From NCBI RefSeq assembly GCF_014695585.1, contig NZ_JACJON010000030.1, positions 1 to 64,000 on the forward strand: 64,000 nucleotides of DNA, given 5' to 3'. Positions 53,307 to 63,664 of this stretch are shown piece after piece. Source of the stretch: Microcoleus sp. FACHB-831 (GTDB taxonomy: Bacteria; Cyanobacteriota; Cyanobacteriia; Cyanobacteriales; FACHB-T130). The translations under genes and the position numbers were made by a program. A model generated the notes under the pieces. That model searched no databases. It was not told where the DNA came from and saw nothing but the letters and a program-made list of their open reading frames with translations. The stretch's first letter is position 1. The number at the start of each line of letters is the position of its first letter.

Positions 53307-53371
53307 CGTCCATTGTCTGTCCTTCAGTTTGGAAGTCAACAGGGCTAGCGATGCCAGCCCTACTTTCTCAC

Positions 53372-55144
53372 TTAAGAAGCCACCTTGGCAGATGGGCGGC
53401 GGCGCCGTCCGCCTACAGCCGATGATTTAACCGCTGCTGATTCCTCTGAAGGAGTTTGCAGCAAGAAAACTAATAGCGGACGACCTTGTAGTTCGCGACG
53501 GATTAGGCGCTGCAAATCGCGTTCAAGTTGCACCTGCAAGCCAGCCCAGTCAATATCTATCTCCGAGGTTTCAAAGGTACGGGCAAACTCCGACCAGCGT
53601 TCTGTAAGCAGATTTTCAATCGTCTTTTGAACTAATGACTGGAGGAGACTGCGTTCTACCGTTGTTACAACCCCGCGCAGATGTACTTCTGGATTCGCCA
53701 TCAGCTTACCATCGCTGGTCACTGCTGCCGCCACCGTCACCACACCATCTTCAGCTAACTGCTGCCGTTCCTTCAACACATTGTCATGCAGCACACCAGC
53801 ATTATCGACCAGAGCGATCCCCGAAGGAACTTTCCCACTGACACGAATCGCCTCCTCAGAGACTTCCACGACATCCCCATTATCAATAATCACCATATTT
53901 TCAGCAGGGATGCCCATGCTCTGGGCAGTCTTGGAGTGCTGGACTAGCATCCGATGTTCGCCGTGAACTGGCAAGAAGAACTTCGGGCGAGTTAAAGCAA
54001 TCATCAGCTTTTGGTCTTCTTGGCAGGCGTGACCGGAAACGTGGATTGCCTTTTCACGTCCGTAAACCACATTTGCTCCCAGCATCATCAGCTTATCGAT
54101 GGTATTAACTACAGCGATAGTATTGCCGGGAATCGGGTTAGCCGAGAACACTACAGTATCGCCCTTGCGGATTTGTATTTGCCTGTGTTCGCCGTTGGCA
54201 ATGTGAGTTAGCGCCGCCATAGGTTCACCCTGAGAACCTGTGGTTAGAATCAAAACCTGTTCGTCAGGTAACTGGCGAATCGCCTGCATAGGCAAGAACA
54301 AATCGTCTCGGCACTTGATATAACCCAAGTTGCGTGCGTGAGCAATCACGTTCAACATCGAGCGACCCACCACACTCACTTTCCGATTATGCTTTTGCGC
54401 CAGTTCCAGAACCATATTGACCCTGTGAACTGAGGAGGCGAAAGTTGTCAGCAGCACGCGCCCCTGTGCCTGGGAAATGATGCGATCGAGATTTGGATAT
54501 ACCGAACGCTCTGAGGGAGTAAATCCAGGTACTTCCGAGTTTGTGGAGTCGCTAATCAGGCATAGAACGCCCTTTTCGCCATGCTCGGCCAACCTTTGCA
54601 AATCAAAAACTTCACCATCTACTGGGGTGTGGTCGATCTTAAAGTCACCCGTATGGATAACGACACCGATTGGGGTATGGATAGCTACGGTGAAGCTATC
54701 GGAGATAGAGTGGGTGTTGCGAATAAATTCTGCAAAAAACGTGGAGCCAATGCGGACGATATCGCGGGGTCGCACAGTTCTCAGCTCTGTGCGGTTTCTA
54801 ACGCCAGCTTCTTCTAGTTTGCCTTCCAGTAAAGCCATAGCCAAACGGGGGCCATAAATGACTGGGATATCAAACTGTTTGAGGTGATAAGCAATTCCGC
54901 CAATGTGGTCTTCGTGACCGTGGGTGACGATCATGCCCTTGATTTTGTGGCTATTTTCTCGCAGATACGTTACGTCCGGCAGAACTATATTGACGCCGTG
55001 CATTCCGTCTGAGGGGAATGCTAAACCTGCATCTAATAGCACGATTTCATCATTCATCTCGAATACGCAAGTATTCTTGCCGATTTCGTGCAGTCCGCCG
55101 AGGGGAATAATTTTTAATGAGGGTGCAGTTCCGTTTTTAGTCAT
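53372..55144 (-). CDS. rnj: Ribonuclease J
   Basis: RNase J is a 5'-exonuclease and endonuclease of the beta-CASP metallo-lactamase family, central in cyanobacterial RNA turnover. The zinc motif is THGHEDHIGG, with HTGDFKID and the beta-CASP motifs STNSEVPGFTPSE, TGSQGEPMAAL and VSGHACQEDQ. The 590-residue form begins MTKNGTAPSL (AAGGA upstream). A Lys/Arg/Ser-rich tail (GGRRRRPSAK) extends the C-terminus. It follows dapA. Confidence 0.94.
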   Translation of the reverse strand: MTKNGTAPSLKIIPLGGLHEIGKNTCVFEMNDEIVLLDAGLAFPSDGMHGVNIVLPDVTYLRENSHKIKGMIVTHGHEDHIGGIAYHLKQFDIPVIYGPRLAMALLEGKLEEAGVRNRTELRTVRPRDIVRIGSTFFAEFIRNTHSISDSFTVAIHTPIGVVIHTGDFKIDHTPVDGEVFDLQRLAEHGEKGVLCLISDSTNSEVPGFTPSERSVYPNLDRIISQAQGRVLLTTFASSVHRVNMVLELAQKHNRKVSVVGRSMLNVIAHARNLGYIKCRDDLFLPMQAIRQLPDEQVLILTTGSQGEPMAALTHIANGEHRQIQIRKGDTVVFSANPIPGNTIAVVNTIDKLMMLGANVVYGREKAIHVSGHACQEDQKLMIALTRPKFFLPVHGEHRMLVQHSKTAQSMGIPAENMVIIDNGDVVEVSEEAIRVSGKVPSGIALVDNAGVLHDNVLKERQQLAEDGVVTVAAAVTSDGKLMANPEVHLRGVVTTVERSLLQSLVQKTIENLLTERWSEFARTFETSEIDIDWAGLQVQLERDLQRLIRRELQGRPLLVFLLQTPSEESAAVKSSAVGGRRRRPSAKVAS

Positions 55145-55186
55145 TTGAGTCCTTTTATCTGTTGAAAGTGTGTTGTTTGTAATCAA

Positions 55187-55564
55187 AACAAGGTTGTCCA
55201 GTCATTAGACACCACGTTAAACTTTTTATTTGCTGTCCTCGATCAACCGACAGTTATCCTGGCGTTGCTTATTTTTGAGAAATGCGCCGAGCTTTCAATT
55301 TGGTGCGATCGCTTCTTGGACAGCAACAAGGCGTCAACAAGCTTTTTGGATAGGTAGGTGCTTAACGAGTTTTGTACAGACGCGGATTTATCGAGTGTAG
55401 AGACGCAGATTAGCTCGCGTATTGAATTAATACAAGTTGCAATCAATTGGGTTAAAGGTTTTAACTCATAACTCTTAAAGGTTATAGATAAGCGGATTGT
55501 TTAATGTCTAACTCCCTTACCCCTAACTATCTTCTCGCTTCTTGTGTATGCAAAAACTTATTCC
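55187..55564. other. Gap between dapA and rnj
   Basis: 378 bp without a supported gene; a small minus-strand frame (55243-55446) has no ribosome binding site. It may contain an rnj promoter. Confidence 0.4.
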
Positions 55565-56473
55565 TCAAATCAAAGAAAGATCTTTGAGTACGCTCTCTAA
55601 GGTTTTTATTAAGTCCTCTGGGATGTCGCACATTGGTGGACGACACCCGCCAACATCCCAGCCTTGCAGTTTTAGAGCTGCTTTGACCGGAATCGGGTTG
55701 GTGGTACAAAACAAAGCTTTAAATAGTGGGAAGAGTTTTTGGTGAATCTGGGCTGCTACCCCGGTTTGACCAGTTTCAAACGCTTGGATCATCTGTTGCA
55801 TCTGAGTGCCTACAAGATGACTAGCCACGCTAACGACTCCTGCACCCCCAATAGCCAATAATGGTAGAGTCAGGGAATCATCTCCAGAGTAGATTTTAAA
55901 TTCTGGCGGCGTCAGGCATCGTATTTGACTTGCCTGATCGAGGTTGCCTGTGGCTTCTTTAATCGCTACAACGTTCGGTATTTCCGCAAGGCGGGCCACC
56001 GTTTCTGGCTGGAGGTTTTGACCTGTGCGGCCTGGTATGTTGTATAGCATCAGGGGCAGGTCGGGTACTGCTTTGGCGATCGCCAGGAAGTGGCTATAAA
56101 GCCCCGACTGCGGTGGTTTGTTGTAGTAGGGAACTACTTGTAAAGATCCATCTAACCCTAGTTTAGCGGCTTTTTCGGTTGCTGCGATCGCTTCGTTGGT
56201 CGAATTTGAACCAGTTCCGGCAATTACCTTTGCTTTCCCTGCTACAGCTTTTTGCACTACCTGAAATAATTCGTACTCTTCTTCCCAGGTTAGTGTCGGA
56301 GATTCGCCAGTTGTGCCGCATACTACTATCGCATCCGTGCCACTCTCCGCCAAATGAGCCGCCAGTTGTTCTGTCACAGCGTAATTTACACTGCCATCTT
56401 CCTTAAATGGCGTCACCATCGCGGTGATCACGCGCCCAAAATTTACCACACTCTTCTCACTTTCATCGTTCAT
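55565..56473 (-). CDS. dapA: 4-hydroxy-tetrahydrodipicolinate synthase
   Basis: DapA condenses pyruvate and aspartate semialdehyde, the first step to lysine and diaminopimelate. The 302-residue TIM-barrel protein has [11 protein letters not shown], the Tyr motif [11 protein letters not shown], Schiff-base Lys in [12 protein letters not shown] and [16 protein letters not shown]. It lies 78 bp downstream of asd, which makes its substrate, so the two are probably co-transcribed. Confidence 0.95.
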   Translation of the reverse strand: MNDESEKSVVNFGRVITAMVTPFKEDGSVNYAVTEQLAAHLAESGTDAIVVCGTTGESPTLTWEEEYELFQVVQKAVAGKAKVIAGTGSNSTNEAIAATEKAAKLGLDGSLQVVPYYNKPPQSGLYSHFLAIAKAVPDLPLMLYNIPGRTGQNLQPETVARLAEIPNVVAIKEATGNLDQASQIRCLTPPEFKIYSGDDSLTLPLLAIGGAGVVSVASHLVGTQMQQMIQAFETGQTGVAAQIHQKLFPLFKALFCTTNPIPVKAALKLQGWDVGGCRPPMCDIPEDLIKTLESVLKDLSLI

Positions 56474-56551
56474 TGTTCATCGTTTATTGTGCCTCGTCCC
56501 TTGTTCGCCGTTCACTGTTTACAGTCAAGAGCCAACAATCTACTAGAACAA

Positions 56552-57595
56552 TCAACTAGCAAGTACTGGCTTAGAGCGTTTCATCAAATTCTTTGTCGCC
56601 AACAATTCTGCAATTTGTACTGCATTCAAAGCAGCACCCTTACGAATCTGGTCTCCGCTCAACCATAGTTCCAAACCATTTGGGTTAGAAATATCTTGAC
56701 GAATTCTACCCACTAAAACTTCATCGCGACCACTAGCTTCAATTGGCATGGGGAAATAATTCGCTTGCCAGTCTTCCACCAGTTGAACTCCGGCTGCCTT
56801 TGCTAATATTTCCCTCGCTTTCTCTACAGGAAATGGTTCGCTAAACTCTATATTAAGGGCTTCTGAGTGTGCCCTGAGTACAGGAACCCGTATACAGGTA
56901 GCAGTAATTCTCAACTCAGGCGCTCCAAAGATTTTGCGCGTCTCCTTAACCATTTTCATTTCTTCTTCACAATACCCCAGTTCAGTCATGGGGGAGTTGT
57001 GGGGGAACAAATTAAACGCCAACGGGTAGGGAAAAACCTCTGGTTTTGGTGTTTCGCCTTGCAAAATAGCCATGGACTGCACCTTCACTTCTTCCATTGC
57101 CCTTGCTCCAGCACCGCTAGCAGATTGGTAGGTTGCTGCAACAATTCTTTGAACTGGCTGTACCTGATGCAGCGGCCACACGGCTACTGCCATCAAAATT
57201 GTCGTACAGTTGGGGTTGGCAATAATTCCACGATGCGTTGCGGCTGCTTCTGGGTTGACTTCGGGGACAACTAGAGGCACGTCGGCTTGCATCCGAAAGG
57301 CACTGGAGTTATCAATTACCACTGCTCCAGCTTCTACAGCTTTTGGTGCCCACAGCTTTGAAGTAGAGCCACCAGCAGAGGCCAATACCAAGTCTATATT
57401 ATCGAAGGAGCGATCGCTCACTGGCTCAACGGGCAGTTCTTCTCCCCTAAAAGACATTTTACGGCCAGCCGAGCGGGGTGAAGCTAGTAGCTTCAAATCC
57501 GCCAAGGGGAATTGGCGACTTTCGAGCAGTTCCAGCAACTCCGTGCCTACCGCACCTGTCGCCCCCAAGATAGCTACGCGATATGAATCAGACAA
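56552..57595 (-). CDS. asd: Aspartate-semialdehyde dehydrogenase
   Basis: Asd reduces aspartyl phosphate to the semialdehyde. The 347-residue protein has NADP-binding AILGATGAVGTELLELL, catalytic Cys in IANPNCTTI and the Gln/Arg region YQSASGAGARAMEEV. It heads the asd-dapA set, divergent from the trigger-factor gene across a 585-bp gap. Confidence 0.95.
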   Translation of the reverse strand: MSDSYRVAILGATGAVGTELLELLESRQFPLADLKLLASPRSAGRKMSFRGEELPVEPVSDRSFDNIDLVLASAGGSTSKLWAPKAVEAGAVVIDNSSAFRMQADVPLVVPEVNPEAAATHRGIIANPNCTTILMAVAVWPLHQVQPVQRIVAATYQSASGAGARAMEEVKVQSMAILQGETPKPEVFPYPLAFNLFPHNSPMTELGYCEEEMKMVKETRKIFGAPELRITATCIRVPVLRAHSEALNIEFSEPFPVEKAREILAKAAGVQLVEDWQANYFPMPIEASGRDEVLVGRIRQDISNPNGLELWLSGDQIRKGAALNAVQIAELLATKNLMKRSKPVLAS

Positions 57596-58180
57596 TTAGG
57601 CTCCCTCCAGTTGATATAGGATAATTTCTCGTTCTTATCATAAAATTTACCAATATTTGGCGCTTACTGGCCTTTAACTAGCTTTTTGCTAAATTTTCTG
57701 GTTCTTGCAATAAATTTTGTATTTTTGGGTTTTCTATAACAATATCTTTGAAAACTTATTATACATGGCTGGCAGAATCATGCTCTGGTGCAGGGAGGCA
57801 TAAAAACAGCCAACTAAGGTTGATGCAATGCGATCGCTATCAATGTTTTCAATCCCTATTAGGGATTTTTAAGCAGCGCTTTACTCGACCCTGCACAAAT
57901 TATACAAAAAAATTACCAATTTGCGGATATGTCTGTTGAAGGTGTAAAATTGAGTGTTGCTTAGCAAAAAGTAAGATACGCAGCAAGCGTCATCTGCTCT
58001 GGATTAAACCCACAAAAGTTGCTAGACACCCCCGAGGGCGATCGCAAGCACTAGGATGTCAGGAGGGGTGTTAGGTCAGCCTCGCATAACTGTAAGACGC
58101 GAAAAAAACGCTCGCCGTCAATCAGAATTGACCTTTCTAAAATTAAAGAAGTAAAAAAGTTGTCTGTAACCAAAACGTCG
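57596..58180. other. Divergent promoter region of asd and tig, with an isolated CRISPR-repeat-like hairpin
   Basis: No gene is supported. At 57845-57877 GTTTTCAATCCCTATTAGGGATTTTT... resembles the half-palindromic repeats of some cyanobacterial CRISPR arrays, but only one copy exists and there are no spacers or cas genes. It can also fold as a small terminator (AATCCC / GGGATT plus T-run). Confidence 0.45.
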
Positions 58181-59656
58181 ATGAAAGTTACCCAGGAAAA
58201 ACTTCCCGCTAGCAAAATTAGTCTGGAAATTGAAATTCCAGCGGAAATGTCGCAAAAGACTTACGAAAAAGTCGTTCAAGAACTCTCCCGCTCTGTCAAT
58301 ATTCCTGGATTCCGTAAAGGCAAGGTTCCACGCCCCATTCTTCTACAACGGCTGGGGCAAACTCGCATAAAAGCTAGCGCCTTAGAAGAACTGGTGCAAA
58401 ATTCTCTAGAGCAAGCCTTGCAACAAGAAGGAATTAAAGCTCTTGGTAACTTTCAACTAATCTCTTCTTTTGATGAGTTGGTTAACCAGTTTAAACCAGG
58501 CCAACCCCTGACATTTTCAGCATCTGTCGATGTACCGCCAGAAGTGAAATTGGGTGAGTACGCGAACTTGACGATCAAAGCTGAGGAAGTTAGCTACGAT
58601 CCTAGCCAGGTAGACAAGTTCTTGGAAGAGCGTCGTGTCGAGCAAGCCACTTTAATCCCAGTCGAAGGACGTTCGGCACAAATGGGAGATGTGGCAATAG
58701 TTGACTTCACAGGTCGATATGCTCAGGGCGAACAAGAGGGGGAGGAACCTAAAGAAATCCAAGGCGCTCAGGCAACAGACTTTCAAATGGAGCTGGCAGA
58801 AGGGCGGTTTATTGAGGATCTTATTAACGGAATTGTGGGCATGAATGCGGGAGAAACCAAAGAAATACCCGTAGAATTTCCGCAAGACTACGGACGCGAA
58901 GATTTGGCCGGACAGCCTGCTATTTTCAGCGTTAATCTCAAAGAACTTAAGGAAAAAGAGTTACCGACTTTAGATGATGACTTTGCCCAAGAAGTCAGCG
59001 AAATGGAAACGCTGAACGACTTGCGGGAATCTTTAGAAACCAGATTTCGCGGGAATGCTGAACGAGAAACAGCTACGAACAAAGAGCAAGCAATACTTGC
59101 AGAACTTGTAAAGCACGTAGAAGTTGACCTTCCAGAGACGATGATTGAGCAGGAGGTCGAAACTATGTTGCGCCAAAGCATCATGCAGATGCAGCAGATG
59201 GGCATGGATGTCAACAAGATGTTGACTGAAGATATGGTGCGGCAACTACAGGCGAGAACCCGCCCTGATGCCATTGAGCGCCTAAAACAGTCGCTAGCCC
59301 TTGAAGAGATAGCTAAGCGGGAATCTTTAGAGGTGGAGCCGGAAGCCTTAGCCGCAAAAATTCAAGAGGTAAGCGAGCAACTCAAGGGTCAAAAGATCAA
59401 CCACGAACGGCTGCGAGAAGTGGTGTCATCTGATTTGCTCAAGGAAAAAGCCACGAAATGGCTAGAAGAACACGCCGCAATTGAACTTGTACCCGCAGGC
59501 TCTCTAAAGACGGAAGAGGGACAGCTTGAAGAAGACGATGAAGCTACATTAGAGGCGATCGCAGGCGGTGATGAGGGAACATCAACCCAAACCCTGGAAG
59601 CTGAAGTAGAAGTTATCGCTGAAGGTAGTGAAGCATCGACGCCGACAGCTGAATAA
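58181..59656 (+). CDS. tig: Trigger factor
   Basis: Trigger factor is the ribosome-bound chaperone and peptidyl-prolyl isomerase. The 491-residue form begins MKVTQEKLPASKI (ATG 58181; an upstream TTG at 58160 is rejected). The ribosome-binding signature is GFRKGKVPR. The FKBP-like domain starts near VEGRSAQMGDVAIVDFTGRY, followed by the helical C-terminal arms, and the tail is unusually acidic (EDDEATLEAIAGGDEG). It starts the tig-clpP-clpX series. Confidence 0.94.
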   Translation: MKVTQEKLPASKISLEIEIPAEMSQKTYEKVVQELSRSVNIPGFRKGKVPRPILLQRLGQTRIKASALEELVQNSLEQALQQEGIKALGNFQLISSFDELVNQFKPGQPLTFSASVDVPPEVKLGEYANLTIKAEEVSYDPSQVDKFLEERRVEQATLIPVEGRSAQMGDVAIVDFTGRYAQGEQEGEEPKEIQGAQATDFQMELAEGRFIEDLINGIVGMNAGETKEIPVEFPQDYGREDLAGQPAIFSVNLKELKEKELPTLDDDFAQEVSEMETLNDLRESLETRFRGNAERETATNKEQAILAELVKHVEVDLPETMIEQEVETMLRQSIMQMQQMGMDVNKMLTEDMVRQLQARTRPDAIERLKQSLALEEIAKRESLEVEPEALAAKIQEVSEQLKGQKINHERLREVVSSDLLKEKATKWLEEHAAIELVPAGSLKTEEGQLEEDDEATLEAIAGGDEGTSTQTLEAEVEVIAEGSEASTPTAE

Positions 59657-59706
59657 GTACCAGCAAGTAAAGCTACTGCATAAACAGTAAGCTTTTGACT
59701 CTTTTG

Positions 59707-59742
59707 TGACTCCGGAGTCCGGACTCCGGACTCCGGACTCTC
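59707..59742. repeat. Heptanucleotide tandem repeat (ACTCCGG)n
   Basis: ACTCCGG, AGTCCGG, ACTCCGG, ACTCCGG run in tandem between tig and clpP. Short tandemly repeated heptamers of this kind are known from cyanobacterial intergenic DNA. Confidence 0.65.
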
Positions 59743-59866
59743 CCACTTCCCCTTTCCGAAGATCGCCTGCTGCGGCATTGATGGTCAAAGAAGGCGTATT
59801 CGGATATAACGGAAGTATGGCGATCGCCATTACTGGCAAGGCCAGACAGCAGTACAGCCGTAGTAT

Positions 59867-60571
59867 GTGACTAAGTTTATGTTTGTATCGCAGTCCGCCA
59901 AAGACCCAATAACCAGCCACAACAACTGGGATGTATCCTCCCTCGGTGTCAGCAATGTCATACCGATGGTGGTTGAACAGTCGGGCATGGGGGAAAGAGC
60001 CTTTGACATATACTCCCGGCTGCTAAGGGAGCGCATAATTTTTTTAGGAACGCCGATTGATGATGTAGTAGCTGACTCGATTATGGCTCAACTGCTGTTT
60101 CTAGATGCAGAAGATCCAGAAAAAGACATTCAGATATACATCAACTCACCAGGCGGCTCGGTAACATCTGGCATGGCAATTTATGACACAATACAACAAA
60201 TTCGCCCCAATGTTGTTACCATATGCTTTGGATTAGCAGCGAGTATGGGCGCTTTTCTGCTAGCCGCCGGAACAGCTGGCAAGCGCATGGCGCTGCCAAG
60301 TTCTCGGATAATGATTCACCAGCCCCTTGGCGGCGCACAGGGACAGGCTGTTGACATTGAGATTCAAGCAAAGGAAATTCTTTACCATAAGGATAAGCTG
60401 AACGAATTACTGGCCCATCATACGGGTCAGTCATTAGAAAGAATCGCAGCTGATACCGAGCGAGATTTCTTTATGTCATCGGCTGAGGCCAAAGACTACG
60501 GTCTCATCGATCAGGTTATAACCAGGCAGAACCTTCCCAACAAGTCCGCTTCTGTCACTCAACCGAAGTAA
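59867..60571 (+). CDS. clpP: ATP-dependent Clp protease proteolytic subunit
   Basis: ClpP forms the tetradecameric serine-protease chamber. The 234-residue protein has [17 protein letters not shown], catalytic Ser in [11 protein letters not shown], His in IMIHQPLGG and the Asp further on. The start is GTG at 59867 without a strong ribosome binding site; [14 protein letters not shown] shows the usual processed N-terminus lies later. clpX follows after 9 bp, marking this as the ClpXP peptidase. Confidence 0.94.
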   Translation: MTKFMFVSQSAKDPITSHNNWDVSSLGVSNVIPMVVEQSGMGERAFDIYSRLLRERIIFLGTPIDDVVADSIMAQLLFLDAEDPEKDIQIYINSPGGSVTSGMAIYDTIQQIRPNVVTICFGLAASMGAFLLAAGTAGKRMALPSSRIMIHQPLGGAQGQAVDIEIQAKEILYHKDKLNELLAHHTGQSLERIAADTERDFFMSSAEAKDYGLIDQVITRQNLPNKSASVTQPK

Positions 60572-60580
60572 GAGGCAAGT

Positions 60581-61921
60581 ATGTCTAAGTACGACTCCCA
60601 TCTAAAATGTTCGTTTTGCGGGAAGTCTCAGGAGCAGGTACGCAAATTAATCGCAGGGCCGGGAGTCTATATCTGTGATGAATGCGTTGACCTGTGTAAT
60701 GAAATTTTAGATGAGGAGCTGCTGGACTCTAGCGCCCCAGCCCCCCAACCCGTGCCCCGCACGGAACCACCCCAGAAGCGCCGCGTCCGCTCTGCAAGTC
60801 TGTCTTTGAGTCAGATTCCTAAACCCAGAGAGCTGAAAAAGTATCTCGACGAACATGTAATTGGTCAAGACGAAGCCAAAAAAGTTCTCTCGGTTGCGGT
60901 ATATAACCACTACAAGCGCCTGAGTTTTATCCAGTCCAAAAATAGTGGTAAAGCAGGGGCGGAAGAAGCAGTCGAACTGCAAAAGTCTAATATTCTCCTG
61001 ATTGGCCCGACTGGATGCGGGAAAACCCTCCTGGCTCAAACCCTGGCAAGCATCTTGGATGTGCCGTTTGCTGTAGCGGATGCAACGACGCTAACGGAAG
61101 CAGGGTACGTGGGCGAGGATGTGGAAAATATCTTGCTGCGGCTGCTACAAGTGGCAGACCTGGATGTGGAAGAGGCGCAGCGTGGCATTATCTATATTGA
61201 TGAAATTGACAAGATTGCCCGTAAGAGCGAAAACCCCTCAATTACGCGCGATGTTTCAGGTGAAGGCGTACAGCAAGCTTTGCTGAAGATGTTGGAAGGG
61301 ACGATTGCCAACGTGCCACCCCAAGGCGGACGCAAGCATCCCTACCAAGACTGCATCCAGATTGACACCAGCAACATCATGTTTATCTGCGGTGGCGCGT
61401 TTGTCGGTCTGGAAAAAGTAGTTGAGCAAAGAATTGGTAAGAAGTCAATAGGCTTTGTACAACCCGGTGAGGGCCTGCCGAGAGAAAAGCGGACGGCGGA
61501 TATTCTGCAACAAATGGAGCCGGATGACTTGGTGAAGTTTGGTATGATTCCGGAGTTCATCGGTCGTGTTCCAGTCGTGGCTGTGGTTGATCCGCTGGAT
61601 GAAGAAGCGTTGATGGCGATTTTGACGGAACCCCGGAATGCTTTAGTGAAGCAGTATCAGAAGCTGCTGAAGATGGATAACGTACAGCTAGACTTTAAGC
61701 CTGATGCAATTCGCGCGATCGCTCAAGAAGCCTACCGTCGCAAGACTGGTGCGCGGGCGTTGCGCGGTATTGTAGAAGAACTTATGCTGGATGTGATGTA
61801 CGAGTTGCCGTCTCGCAAAGATGTCACCCGCTGTATGATTACGCGGGAGATGGTAGAGAAGCGATCTACAGCAGAACTAATAGTTCATCCTTCCTCTATA
61901 CCAAAGCCTGAATCAGCCTAG
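60581..61921 (+). CDS. clpX: ATP-dependent Clp protease ATP-binding subunit ClpX
   Basis: ClpX unfolds substrates for ClpP. The 446-residue protein has the C4 zinc-binding domain ([10 protein letters not shown] ... CDECVDLC), Walker A GPTGCGKT, Walker [11 protein letters not shown], the pore loop with GYVGEDVEN nearby, and the ClpP-contact IGF-like loop in [10 protein letters not shown]. An Ala/Pro linker joins the zinc domain to the AAA+ core. It is translated just after clpP. Confidence 0.96.
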   Translation: MSKYDSHLKCSFCGKSQEQVRKLIAGPGVYICDECVDLCNEILDEELLDSSAPAPQPVPRTEPPQKRRVRSASLSLSQIPKPRELKKYLDEHVIGQDEAKKVLSVAVYNHYKRLSFIQSKNSGKAGAEEAVELQKSNILLIGPTGCGKTLLAQTLASILDVPFAVADATTLTEAGYVGEDVENILLRLLQVADLDVEEAQRGIIYIDEIDKIARKSENPSITRDVSGEGVQQALLKMLEGTIANVPPQGGRKHPYQDCIQIDTSNIMFICGGAFVGLEKVVEQRIGKKSIGFVQPGEGLPREKRTADILQQMEPDDLVKFGMIPEFIGRVPVVAVVDPLDEEALMAILTEPRNALVKQYQKLLKMDNVQLDFKPDAIRAIAQEAYRRKTGARALRGIVEELMLDVMYELPSRKDVTRCMITREMVEKRSTAELIVHPSSIPKPESA

Positions 61922-62086
61922 TTGATTTTAGATTTGAGATTTTAGATTGTGGGTATCGGGAGGGTTGAACCCCAAGCGATCGCCCACATTTTTTTTACCC
62001 ACAGATGCATCCAGGTAAACCCAGATTGCGGTAATCTGTGACAATCCTTTAACTAAAATCCCAAATCTAAAATCCAAAATTGAGAA

Positions 62087-62938
62087 ATGCCTGAAATTGA
62101 AGTTCGCGGCGTAACGCATTACTACGAGTGGATTAAAACTGGTGCTGGTGAAAATAAGCCAGTTATGGTGTTCGTACACGGTTGGGGAGGTTCGGGTCGC
62201 TACTGGGAAAGTACAGCACGTGCCTTTTCAGATACCTTTGACTGCCTGTTATACGATATGCGGGGATTTGGGAGATCGAAGTTACCCCAGCAGCCTCCAG
62301 AACTAGCATACGAAATGGAAGACTATGCCGACGACTTAGCAGTTTTATTAGATACTTTGCAGCTAAGTCGAGTGTATATCAATGCCCATTCGGTGGGAGC
62401 GTCTGTAGCAACAATGTTTCTAAACCGCTACAGCGATCGCGTAGAACGGGCAATTTTGACCTGTAGCGGCATTTTTGAATACGAAGAAAAATCATTTAAA
62501 GCCTTTCATCAATTTGGCGGCTACGTTGTCAAGTTCCGTCCCCGCTGGTTGGGGTGGATTCCCTTCGTTGACAAGATGTTCATGGCGCGGTTCTTGCATC
62601 GCCCGCTACCCCGTGCCGTCAGTCGTGCTTTCTTAGACGATTTTCTAGTGGCTGATTATGCAGCGGCTTTAGGGACTATGCTTACCTCAGTTAGCGAGAA
62701 AGCAGCCCAAGTGATGCCTTCTGAGTTCGCCAAGCTTACCGTGCCAACATTGTTGGTTGCTGGAGAACGCGATATCATCATCCCCGCCGCAATGGGACGG
62801 ATGGCAGCTTCACTAAGCGACAAAGTTGAGTATGTCGAAATTGCTAATACGGCGCACTTCCCGATGCTGGAAGATCCGGTAACTTACCTGCGCTTAGTGC
62901 GGGAGTTTTTAGGACTCCCAGCTAAAGCCAACGCATAA
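62087..62938 (+). CDS. Alpha/beta hydrolase
   Basis: The 283-residue protein has oxyanion-hole FVHGWGGSGRYW, nucleophile elbow NAHSVGASV, acid Asp in VAGERDIIIP and catalytic His in NTAHFPMLEDP, so the triad is complete. The substrate is not apparent. It follows clpX by 165 bp on the same strand, but is probably a separate unit. Confidence 0.88.
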   Translation: MPEIEVRGVTHYYEWIKTGAGENKPVMVFVHGWGGSGRYWESTARAFSDTFDCLLYDMRGFGRSKLPQQPPELAYEMEDYADDLAVLLDTLQLSRVYINAHSVGASVATMFLNRYSDRVERAILTCSGIFEYEEKSFKAFHQFGGYVVKFRPRWLGWIPFVDKMFMARFLHRPLPRAVSRAFLDDFLVADYAAALGTMLTSVSEKAAQVMPSEFAKLTVPTLLVAGERDIIIPAAMGRMAASLSDKVEYVEIANTAHFPMLEDPVTYLRLVREFLGLPAKANA

Positions 62939-63348
62939 GCGATCGCCGCCTCCCACTCTCGTCCCAGTTTTTCGGCTGAGACGAGGACACTTCATGCCTG
63001 CTTTTACAAATTTTTTTAACCAAATTATAAAGATTACTTAAAGTTGTCAGTAATCACCGGATTAATTGCCAGCTCTATTGTTAAAAATACTGACGCACTC
63101 ATTCACAAGAGTAGCTCGTTAACTTAGCTATACCGAAGACCTGATATCTCCGGAATATTGCAGCAAATTAACTTTGCTTTTCAGCTAACGAGCGTAAATA
63201 TACTAAAGCTCCCCAGTATATCCATGGACTTGTGTTTAAGCTGCATCAAGATACAGCAAATATTCCTAAAGTTAAGATGAGCTTTTGTCTACAGTGGATA
63301 TACTTAACATACTGGACTCACAAGAATTCAGCGAATGTAAAGAGGGTT
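62939..63348. other. Intergenic region
   Basis: No strong feature. The reading frame of the next small gene is open from 63232, but the segment before 63349 does not look coding. Confidence 0.4.
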
Positions 63349-63597
63349 ATGGGTACTAGCCTCCGACTCACAAGTACAGCAATTTTGCTGATTGCTTTGC
63401 AAGCGTTCAACCTTGAAAAAGCATCCGCCACATCTCAGCCCAGTATAGTTACTGAGAGTTCGGCTCACCAACGGGCCTTCGGGGCTGAGGCGGGTGGCTT
63501 GCATCCAAACAGGATCGTTGCCGCATCCAGTACGGGCGACTACGAACCGCCACCGAACGGCGGGCCAGGTACTAGCGGTGGTGCTGGAACGCGCTAA
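63349..63597 (+). CDS. Small secreted protein with Gly-rich C-terminus
   Basis: From ATG 63349 (MGTSLRLTSTAILLIALQAF) there is a signal peptide with a likely cleavage after ASA, giving a mature peptide of about 55 residues that ends GDYEPPPNGGPGTSGGAGTR. Similar PP-x-NGGP-x-GGxGTR tails occur in exported cyanobacterial proteins. The 82-residue length and an AGAGGG only 2 nt before the ATG leave the start uncertain. Function unknown. Confidence 0.6.
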   Translation: MGTSLRLTSTAILLIALQAFNLEKASATSQPSIVTESSAHQRAFGAEAGGLHPNRIVAASSTGDYEPPPNGGPGTSGGAGTR

Positions 63598-63604
63598 AAA
63601 AGGC

Positions 63605-63664
63605 AAAAGTAAAGAAGTAAAAGCAAAATAAACAGTTTTTTGTGTTGTTTTACTTTTTACTTTT
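63605..63664. terminator. Possible bidirectional terminator
   Basis: AAAAGTAAAGAAGTAAAAG pairs with CTTTTTACTTTT-rich sequence after a 25-nt loop. It lies between the convergent small secreted-protein gene and nadB and overlaps the nadB stop codon. Confidence 0.5.
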
